This document shows, in pieces, positions 57,629 through 64,000 of a DNA stretch of 64,000 bases. Positions within the stretch are counted from its first letter, which is position 1; each line of letters begins with the position of its first letter. The position numbers were made by a program, and so were the translations under genes. This stretch comes from Vibrio qingdaonensis (GTDB taxonomy: Bacteria; Pseudomonadota; Gammaproteobacteria; Enterobacterales; Vibrionaceae), in the NCBI RefSeq assembly GCF_026191675.1, contig NZ_JAKRRY010000006.1:62001-126000 (forward strand), written 5' to 3'. The notes under the pieces were generated by a model that was not told the origin of the DNA, did no database searches, and worked only from the letters and a program-made list of their open reading frames with translations.

Positions 57629-59032
57629 TTAGGCGACGAAATGCAACTTTTTATTACCATGAGACAGCGGTGATGAAACGGAAAGCTGCCCATGACTCAA
57701 CGTCGACAAGGCCGATATCGCCCCTTGAGCTAAGGTTACCGCCCAAAAGCTGCCTGCTAGCGTCAATAACAAGTAGTCCCCTTTGAGTTCAACTAAACCA
57801 TGTTGCTCCCACACTTGAAACAGAGGTGTAAGCAGCTCAAAAGTATCGTACCCTTGAGTCATGGCTAATACGCTTCGACGTACTACGCCGCTATCAAACC
57901 CAGCTTTCAAACTCGCAAATACTGGCTCTAGTGAATGGTGTTTGCTCATCATCGCAATAGTCGTGTCGCCTGAGCGCATCGCAGACATATACGACTCTAA
58001 TGATCGATGGTTCATCATTCCATAGCCACCTATATTGCCGCCAGCCCCGCACCCTATTGGCAACACTTCCGCATAGGTCTTTGCAACACTGTTGTATTGG
58101 CTACGTTCTCTGTTGTCTCGTGCCCAATGATTAACGCTGAGTTGCTTAATAAAGTGTTCATTCATGAATCCGACACCGTATTCGTACATAGAAGCTTTCT
58201 GCGCAGAATTGGCTGGTGGCTCTATACGTCCTTTCTCTACCATATTAAGCATTGGCGCATTACCACCAACAACAAGCTGATAAAGGTCAACGCCATGCGC
58301 ACCTGAATCCTTGAAGTCGGCAAGATCTTGAGCAAAGACTTCGAGTGTTTGATATGGGAGTCCATAGAGCAGGTCGATGATAATGGGGGCTTCGTCCAAT
58401 GAACTTAAGTGAGAAACCCGTTCAAGCACAACCTCACGATCGTCAAGTCTTTTGGCACTGCGTCTTACTTTAGTATTAAAACTCTGCACACCAAAGGAAA
58501 AGCGATTAAACCCGCCTTCCAATGCTTTATCGAACATTTCATCGCTAAATCGGTTAGTTCTTCCTTCTAGCGTCATTTCACAATCCGTCGCTAAGGGAAA
58601 CGAGTGACGAATTGCTTTGCCCAATCTTTGTATCTGATCAGGGGACAAATCCGTTGGCGTTCCACCACCAATATAAACGGCATGAAACAAACCGGTTTGA
58701 GTCCAAGCAAGTCGAGATTTCAACTCAATTTCTTTCAGTAGTGCTTCAAAATAATCATCGACTAGCTGCCGACTGGCCGCGTTTTGAAAAAAGTTACAAA
58801 ACGTACAACGTACCCGGCAAAAAGGGATATGAATGTAAAGGCAGCGCTTATTCGAACGCTTAGAAGACACAGAAGTCAGTGATTGAAATAGAGACTCATA
58901 ACGCTCTGACTTTATCGGTGCACTCATGCCACCAGCATGAGGCGACGTCTTCTGAGTAAACGCGAAGCGCAACGGGTCGGGCGAAGAAACACCGAAGTGT
59001 GTTGCGTTAAGGTGAGTTAAGTCGATTTGCAT
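57629..59032 (-). CDS. hutW: radical-SAM anaerobic heme-degradation protein HutW
   Basis: This 467-aa radical SAM enzyme has the C-x3-C-x2-C cluster motif at Cys72, Cys76 and Cys79, the G-G-G-T-P SAM-binding segment and a HemN-like core. It matches HutW/ChuW, which opens heme without oxygen by a methyl-transfer mechanism. With the oxygen-independent HutW and the HutX/HutZ pair, the operon covers both oxygen regimes. It is divergent from tonB across a Fur-like region. Confidence 0.93.
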   Translation of the reverse strand: MQIDLTHLNATHFGVSSPDPLRFAFTQKTSPHAGGMSAPIKSERYESLFQSLTSVSSKRSNKRCLYIHIPFCRVRCTFCNFFQNAASRQLVDDYFEALLKEIELKSRLAWTQTGLFHAVYIGGGTPTDLSPDQIQRLGKAIRHSFPLATDCEMTLEGRTNRFSDEMFDKALEGGFNRFSFGVQSFNTKVRRSAKRLDDREVVLERVSHLSSLDEAPIIIDLLYGLPYQTLEVFAQDLADFKDSGAHGVDLYQLVVGGNAPMLNMVEKGRIEPPANSAQKASMYEYGVGFMNEHFIKQLSVNHWARDNRERSQYNSVAKTYAEVLPIGCGAGGNIGGYGMMNHRSLESYMSAMRSGDTTIAMMSKHHSLEPVFASLKAGFDSGVVRRSVLAMTQGYDTFELLTPLFQVWEQHGLVELKGDYLLLTLAGSFWAVTLAQGAISALSTLSHGQLSVSSPLSHGNKKLHFVA

Positions 59033-59101
59033 ATCTATTCTCTGTTACCACTCACCCCCGTAATTAGGGGTCTTAGAAGATATTCACGATCATAAATTGG
59101 T

Positions 59102-59140
59102 GATAATGATAATGCAATTGATAATTGATCTTATTTTCAT
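59102..59140. promoter_or_regulatory. Fur-box-like region between hutW and tonB
   Basis: GATAATGATAATGCAATTG (59102-59120) matches 13 of 19 positions of the GATAATGATAATCATTATC consensus, and a second, oppositely oriented AATGAAAAT-like element follows (on the minus strand, ending at 59140). Iron repression of both divergent operons is expected from V. cholerae. Confidence 0.65.
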
Positions 59141-59239
59141 TGTGATACATAATCACCTTCTCTCGTTGATAACAATAGTGAGTAACGAGCGAAGGCGCTC
59201 GGTAGTCAATCGAGAATTACAGTGAATAGAGGTTGGGTT

Positions 59240-60073
59240 ATGAACATCAAAAGGTATGTCGTTGCAGGAAGTTTATCTGTGGCATTCCATCTTGGTTTTA
59301 TGCTTGTCGACGATACACAACAAGTCTTTGCAATGCCGTCAGGTAGCCACTCTACATTGGTATCACTCAATTTTATCGCTCAATCTTCGGCTACAGCGGC
59401 ATCACCGACACCTCCAAGTGATACAGACGTTCCACCGGACACGGCAGAAAAAGCACCTGTACCACCTCATTCCTCTGAGACCACTTCTGCTAAGACTAAC
59501 TCTACTGACAATAAGCCCGTAGAACGTCGCTCTATTCAGAAAGCCGTAACGAAAGCGAGTCGTTCATCGGTGACAAAAAACAAAAAGCAACCTGTAAAAC
59601 GGGAAAAGGCTGTTAACAAGGCGCCGAAAAGCACATCGACGATCCAAAAGACATCACCGAAGGAGCAATCAAATCCTGTTCCTAAAAAAAGTGAACTTAA
59701 AGAAGAAATTACAGAAACAAAAACATCGGGGAACGATTCCGCGCCCACTTCGGCGCAACCAGCCGTCGTTAATCAAGGGGTAAGTAATGAACCCGTGCTA
59801 AGAAACACCCCTTCTTTCACTACGACACCTGTGCAACCTCGATATCCGAGAATTGCCAGAAAGCGCGGCATTGAAGGCACTGCAACCTATGAAATCTGGC
59901 TTGATGAATCCGGAAACCAGACAAAACAAGTGCTTGTCTCTTCATCTGGCGCCACAATTTTGGATAAGACCGCACTTGACGCTATTAAACAATGGCAATT
60001 TTCCGCCTATACCGTTAAAGGGGTTGCGGTCGCCCATCGTATTCAAATTCCTGTTCGTTTTAAATTGGATTAA
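59240..60073 (+). CDS. tonB: TonB energy-transducing protein of the hut locus
   Basis: This 277-aa protein has one N-terminal transmembrane helix (about 6-22), a long Pro/Lys/Ser/Thr-rich periplasmic spacer (about 40-185) and a C-terminal TonB domain beginning at Y-P-R-I-A-R and containing G-T-A-T-Y-E-I. It couples the proton gradient from ExbB/ExbD to outer-membrane heme receptors. The start at 59240 is chosen for AGAGG 7 nt upstream; a GTG six codons earlier has no site. It is 2 bp before exbB. Confidence 0.92.
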   Translation: MNIKRYVVAGSLSVAFHLGFMLVDDTQQVFAMPSGSHSTLVSLNFIAQSSATAASPTPPSDTDVPPDTAEKAPVPPHSSETTSAKTNSTDNKPVERRSIQKAVTKASRSSVTKNKKQPVKREKAVNKAPKSTSTIQKTSPKEQSNPVPKKSELKEEITETKTSGNDSAPTSAQPAVVNQGVSNEPVLRNTPSFTTTPVQPRYPRIARKRGIEGTATYEIWLDESGNQTKQVLVSSSGATILDKTALDAIKQWQFSAYTVKGVAVAHRIQIPVRFKLD

Positions 60074-60075
60074 TC

Positions 60076-60771
60076 ATGGAACCACTACACTATCTACAAC
60101 AGCAACTTGGGCTAATGACTTGGCCATTACTTATTTGCTCTGCGTTAACTGCGATGATCATCATCGAACGACTCTTCCAAATCGTCATCAGCACTGGCGT
60201 TGGGATGACAGCTATTCGTCAAAATTTGAATCAAATCTCACCTATTAACGCTAAAGATATAGAACAACTTGCTACCGTCTTATCTGACAAACGACCGCTA
60301 CTATACCGCGGTGTCGCCATGCTATTGGCCCATCACTCATTTGCCAAGTCACTGCGTGAAGACGCCGCCAGTATTTGGCTACAAGATAAACGGCATCAAC
60401 TTCACTCAGGGCTAAAACTGTTATCGCTAATCGGTGTTATCAGCCCATTGATTGGCTTACTAGGAACGGTACTTGGGCTGATAGAGATGTTTAAAGGTAT
60501 TGCGGCGGCTTCCGGCAATGTCACACCAAACGATCTCGCACAAGGTCTTGGCCTTGCTATGCGAACAACCGCTGCTGGTCTTATGATCGCTCTACCCGCC
60601 ATCGCTGGCGCACAACTTATTGGTTTATGGGCAGAAAGAATCGTCACGAAATTGGAGCACACCCTTAACTTTGTCAACCTGTGGCTTGAGGGTATTGAAA
60701 TGCCGCATTCCGACAAAGATCCAGTACAGACCCGCAACCTCGATAAATTATCAGTCACGGATGCATCATGA
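60076..60771 (+). CDS. exbB: biopolymer transport protein ExbB
   Basis: This 231-aa MotA/TolQ/ExbB-family protein has three transmembrane helices (about 15-33, 120-142 and 165-185), with the G-L-L-G-T-V-x-G-L segment in the second. It forms the proton channel with ExbD that energises TonB. The end overlaps exbD by 4 bp (ATGA). Confidence 0.94.
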   Translation: MEPLHYLQQQLGLMTWPLLICSALTAMIIIERLFQIVISTGVGMTAIRQNLNQISPINAKDIEQLATVLSDKRPLLYRGVAMLLAHHSFAKSLREDAASIWLQDKRHQLHSGLKLLSLIGVISPLIGLLGTVLGLIEMFKGIAAASGNVTPNDLAQGLGLAMRTTAAGLMIALPAIAGAQLIGLWAERIVTKLEHTLNFVNLWLEGIEMPHSDKDPVQTRNLDKLSVTDAS

Positions 60772-61184
60772 TCAAAGTCAGTGATACTTCATCCAGCACG
60801 CCCATTTACCCGGACCTTACGCCGTTATTGGACATCATCTTTATTGTCATGGTGTTTTTGATGCTTACCGCCTCAGTTCGTTTGGAGTCATTAAACGTTG
60901 AACTACCGGCAACGGATTCCAATGCCGTATCAGAAGTAGCTAACCAATCCCTTACCGTCAATATCCTAGCCGATTCCCCATATTGGGCTTTAAATACCAA
61001 ACAATATATCGACTGGGACAACTTTAAAATTGCGTTACTGGAAGAGTCTAAATCCTCTGCCCAACCGATCATCATTGCAGCCGACAAAACGGCTGATGTT
61101 CAACATTTAGTCAAGCTGCTCGCCTTTATGCAAGATAACGGTATTCCGGCAACGCAGCTCCTAACGGAAGACTCAACCAAATAA
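60768..61184 (+). CDS. exbD: biopolymer transport protein ExbD
   Basis: This 138-aa protein has one transmembrane helix (about 22-40) containing Asp22 in P-L-L-D-I-I-F, the proton-relay residue, followed by a periplasmic domain. It works with ExbB and TonB. It is translationally coupled to exbB and 17 bp before hutB. Confidence 0.94.
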   Translation: MIKVSDTSSSTPIYPDLTPLLDIIFIVMVFLMLTASVRLESLNVELPATDSNAVSEVANQSLTVNILADSPYWALNTKQYIDWDNFKIALLEESKSSAQPIIIAADKTADVQHLVKLLAFMQDNGIPATQLLTEDSTK

Positions 61185-61201
61185 CTAGGAATGTACATAT
61201 T

Positions 61202-62095
61202 ATGTTTCAACCATTACGTAAAACGCTAATCGTCAGTACCATCACATCCATGATGGCTTTTAGTGTCTTTGCTCAGTCCACTCAAGTAGAAGCGACGGTA
61301 TTACCTGAAGAGACACAGAACATCATCAGTGCAGGGGCATCGGTTACCGAGTTGCTACTTGCCCTTAACGCTCAACACCAATTGGTCGCAGTTGATGTAA
61401 CAAGTGTATTACCCCCATCTCTTGTATTACCTAAAGTGGGCTATCATCGTGCACTGTCGGCAGAAGGTTTACTCGCGATGCACCCTGATCTCATCATTGG
61501 CACTGATGAAATGGGTCCGAAACCGGCCCTGGATCAGATAAAACAAGCGGGTGTTAACGTTGAGGTTGTTGATACATCTGCTAGCATCACTGGGCTTAAA
61601 AAAAGAATCGACCAAATAGCGTCGTTAACTCATACCCAAGATAACGTTGCCGCATTGAATAATAAAATTGATGCCCAACTCCATGCCCTCACCGCTAACC
61701 AACCGTCAACATCAGACGAAAAGAAAAAGATTCTGTTCTTACTTATCCATGAGGGTAGACCTGCGAATGTGGCTGGCAGTGGTACCACGCCCGATGCCAT
61801 TATCTCGCTTGCTGGGGGCATTAATCCTGCTGCTAAACAACTCAATGCTTATAAGCCATTATCAAATGAAGCCATCATTGAAATGCAGCCAGACATCATT
61901 TTGGTCAGTGACCGCAGCTATCGTCAATTAGGCGGCCCCGATGCCTTACTAAAAGCTCTGCCGATGCTCGCGGCTACGCCTGCTGGACAAAATCAACAGT
62001 TTGTCACTATTGATGGTCACGCGCTGGTCGGCGGGCTAGGTTTAAAAAGTCTCTCAGAAGCACAAAGATTGAACGAGAAGATTTATCCAAAATAA
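61202..62095 (+). CDS. hutB: periplasmic heme-binding protein HutB
   Basis: This 297-aa class III solute-binding protein has a signal peptide (cleavage after V-F-A near residue 24), an N-terminal lobe with G-A-S-V-T-E-L, a long linking helix (about 128-155) and a C-terminal lobe. It matches HmuT/HutB heme-binding proteins. It carries heme from the TonB-dependent receptor to HutC/HutD. A hairpin follows before hutC. Confidence 0.92.
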   Translation: MFQPLRKTLIVSTITSMMAFSVFAQSTQVEATVLPEETQNIISAGASVTELLLALNAQHQLVAVDVTSVLPPSLVLPKVGYHRALSAEGLLAMHPDLIIGTDEMGPKPALDQIKQAGVNVEVVDTSASITGLKKRIDQIASLTHTQDNVAALNNKIDAQLHALTANQPSTSDEKKKILFLLIHEGRPANVAGSGTTPDAIISLAGGINPAAKQLNAYKPLSNEAIIEMQPDIILVSDRSYRQLGGPDALLKALPMLAATPAGQNQQFVTIDGHALVGGLGLKSLSEAQRLNEKIYPK

Positions 62096-62104
62096 CCGCA
62101 TATC

Positions 62105-62142
62105 AGCCAATGAGGCGCATCAAATATTACGCGTCATTGGCT
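62105..62142 (+). other. hairpin between hutB and hutC
   Basis: AGCCAATGA (62105-62113) pairs with TCATTGGCT (62134-62142), with some inner GC pairing. There is no T-run, so it looks like an RNA-processing or differential-stability element rather than a terminator. Confidence 0.6.
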
Positions 62143-62227
62143 GTCGCCGATTCATTCTCATTCCTTTCTTTTAACTGCTCTGCATTAAATTGGATGCACC
62201 TTAACTTTTAGCGACTCTTGTAAACTT

Positions 62228-63262
62228 ATGCTTAGACATTACTCTCTTCCGATTATTTTCGTCGGCTTTATTAGCCTACTTGTCGTCACCACTGTTTACT
62301 CCGTAACGGTAGGACCAATGTCGATTTCCTTCTCCGATAGCTTGATCGCATTGACAACCCGCTCTAATGAACTCGCGCCTCACATCCCTTTAGTCGTCAA
62401 TGATATCCGTCTGCCTCGCACACTATTGTGTCTCGTCGTTGGCGCAATTTTAGCTATTTGTGGCACTGTCATGCAGGGGTTATTTCGCAATCCCCTTGCG
62501 GAGCCCGGTATCATCGGTGTATCGGCTGGTGCCTCGTTGGGTGGCGCGATTGCCATCGTCTGTTTTTCTACACTCGGCACACAATTCCCTGAATTGATGA
62601 ACCTCGCCGTCGTCCCCGTTTTCGCTTTCCTTGGCGGTGCATTGACCACCGTTTTAGTCTACAAATTAGGCTCTGGGAAATTTGGCACATCAGTGACTAT
62701 TATGCTGTTAGCCGGGGTGGCAATAAGTGCTCTAGCTGGGGCAGGGATCGGTTTTCTCAATTTTGTCGCCGATGACCAAATGCTTCGCGATCTTTCTCTA
62801 TGGTCAATGGGTTCTCTTGCTGGTGCAACATGGGAAAAAATATCACTTGCCACATTGACGCTTCTGGTTCTAATCATACTTTTTTCCAAGAAGGCGATGG
62901 CACTTAATGCACTGCTTCTTGGGGAGTCTGAAGCAATGCACCTCGGTATTGCCGTACAGCGTCTCAAACGTCAATTGATACTGCTCACCGCCGTCGGTGT
63001 CGGAGTCACCGTCAGTGTTTCTGGCCCTATCGGTTTTATCGGTTTAGTCATCCCTCATTTAGGACGGATGCTCATAGGCCCTGATCACCGAACTCTGTTG
63101 CCAGTATCCGCACTACTTGGTGCATTGTTAATGACGGCAGCTGACATGATTGCCAGAGTCGTAGTTGCGCCAGCAGAATTGCCTGTCGGGATTGTTACTG
63201 CGATCGTCGGTGCCCCGTTTTTCCTCTATCTTCTTTTTCAGCAAAAAGGGAAGATTCTGTAA
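62228..63262 (+). CDS. hutC: heme ABC transporter permease HutC
   Basis: This 344-aa FecCD-family permease has about ten transmembrane helices and the R-L-P-R-T-L segment, G-x-x-Q-x-x-x-R-N-P-L-A-E-P motif and P-H-L-G-R cytoplasmic coupling segment of BtuC-type importers. It carries heme across the inner membrane with HutB and HutD. The stop overlaps the start of hutD by one base. Confidence 0.93.
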   Translation: MLRHYSLPIIFVGFISLLVVTTVYSVTVGPMSISFSDSLIALTTRSNELAPHIPLVVNDIRLPRTLLCLVVGAILAICGTVMQGLFRNPLAEPGIIGVSAGASLGGAIAIVCFSTLGTQFPELMNLAVVPVFAFLGGALTTVLVYKLGSGKFGTSVTIMLLAGVAISALAGAGIGFLNFVADDQMLRDLSLWSMGSLAGATWEKISLATLTLLVLIILFSKKAMALNALLLGESEAMHLGIAVQRLKRQLILLTAVGVGVTVSVSGPIGFIGLVIPHLGRMLIGPDHRTLLPVSALLGALLMTAADMIARVVVAPAELPVGIVTAIVGAPFFLYLLFQQKGKIL

Positions 63263-64000
63263 TGACATATCAAGAGACCACGATAGGAAAATCTGTGACA
63301 AACGAATCTAAATACGCCATTTCTGCTCGCCATATTTCAGTTAAGTTTGCCGACACGACTATTTTAGATAACGTCTCAATAAACCTGAACCCCGGTGAAG
63401 TCACCGCGCTACTCGGCCCAAATGGCGCGGGGAAAAGCACACTATTAAAAGTGCTAAGTGGGGAACTAAAAACACAGGCTAACCTTCGCTATTTCGGTCA
63501 ATCACGCGACGTCTGGACGCCTGCTAAGCTCGCTATGCATCTCGGTCTAGTACCACAACACAGTACGTTAAGCTTTCCATTTCTCGCTTCGGAGGTCGTT
63601 GAGTTAGGAGCCATACCACTTAAGTTGTCTAATCGAGAGATCAAAGCGTTAGCAAAACACTACCTCAACACTGTCGATATGTTGCCGCTTGCCTCACGTC
63701 CCTATCCAAGTTTATCTGGGGGGGAAAAACAACGTATCCACTTTGCAAGAGTCCTGAGTCAGCTTCACCATGCGAAAGGGCAAACCATCCTCATGCTTGA
63801 CGAACCGACGTCAGCACTCGATCTTGCTCACCAACACAATACCCTTGCTCTGGCACGAGAGATGGCAACCAAGAATAACGCAGCCGTCATTGTCGTCCTC
63901 CACGATTTAAACCTAGCCTCTCAATACTCAGATCGGATCATTGTATTGAACCAACAAAAAATCGTTGCTGATGGCTCACCATGGGATGCCATTACCAGTG
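63262..64000 (+). CDS. hutD: heme ABC transporter ATP-binding protein HutD (partial)
   Basis: The N-terminal 246 codons are visible and the gene runs off the window. Walker A is G-P-N-G-A-G-K-S-T (about 53-61), the ABC signature L-S-G-G-E-K-Q-R (about 151-158), Walker B I-L-M-L-D-E-P and the H-loop V-L-H-D. It matches HmuV/HutD. It starts at the ATG overlapping the hutC stop (TAATG). The 25 residues before the first conserved strand are longer than usual. Confidence 0.93.
   Translation, partial: MTYQETTIGKSVTNESKYAISARHISVKFADTTILDNVSINLNPGEVTALLGPNGAGKSTLLKVLSGELKTQANLRYFGQSRDVWTPAKLAMHLGLVPQHSTLSFPFLASEVVELGAIPLKLSNREIKALAKHYLNTVDMLPLASRPYPSLSGGEKQRIHFARVLSQLHHAKGQTILMLDEPTSALDLAHQHNTLALAREMATKNNAAVIVVLHDLNLASQYSDRIIVLNQQKIVADGSPWDAITS

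Noticed and set aside
59142..59156. GTGAT-N5-ATCAC near tonB as a CRP site
   Set aside because: CRP needs GTGA-N6-TCAC; here the spacing between GTGA and TCAC is 7.

Overview
The window reads as Vibrionaceae DNA, most likely Vibrio. The hut heme locus (hutZ, hutX and hutW divergent from tonB-exbB-exbD-hutBCD), the CheV, YibL and PpiC genes, the OmpL/OmpU-type porins and the MoxR/Bat operon all resemble Vibrio genes. As I recall, V. cholerae carries the hut and Bat loci on its small chromosome, so chromosome II is the likely location (inference). No rRNA, tRNA, CRISPR array, prophage or insertion sequence was seen.

Layout. 1-8 kb: a small ORF, then a six-gene MoxR/DUF58/VWA (Bat) operon. 8-14 kb: four porins, two tandem on the minus strand and two tandem on the plus strand. 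14-19.5 kb: a DMT exporter, a two-domain glutaredoxin-like protein, a tiny ORF, an orphan response regulator, a LysR regulator and a membrane diguanylate cyclase. 19.5-24 kb: a LuxI-type AHL synthase convergent with and overlapping a LuxR-type receptor, then a LysR/DcuC divergent pair. 24-30 kb: a D15/BamA-like outer-membrane protein, a dienelactone hydrolase and an RND efflux pair. 30-36 kb: a di-haem cytochrome c peroxidase coupled to a hybrid histidine kinase, a HAD phosphatase and a GAF-GGDEF cyclase with an octamer repeat in its upstream region.

36-47 kb is the most distinctive region. It holds a GH20 hexosaminidase, a KdgM-type porin, KDPG aldolase, KDG kinase, an SSS symporter, a RidA protein, a D-aminoacylase-type deacetylase, a fold-III PLP deaminase and an RpiR regulator. 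Together they make a complete candidate route for C1-oxidised chitin sugars: oligomers to GlcNAc plus N-acetylglucosaminate, then glucosaminate, then 2-keto-3-deoxygluconate, then KDPG, then pyruvate plus glyceraldehyde-3-phosphate. This matches what I recall of the oxidative chitin pathway of marine bacteria. A perfect 14-bp inverted pair in the divergent promoter region is a likely regulator operator.

47-55 kb: small membrane proteins, an AraC regulator, a YibI/YibH-like pair, a YejM-like membrane sulfatase-fold protein, a cytoplasmic GH13 amylase, YibL and PpiC. 55-64 kb: CheV and the heme uptake and degradation locus, with Fur-like sequence between its divergent arms. HutD runs off the right edge.
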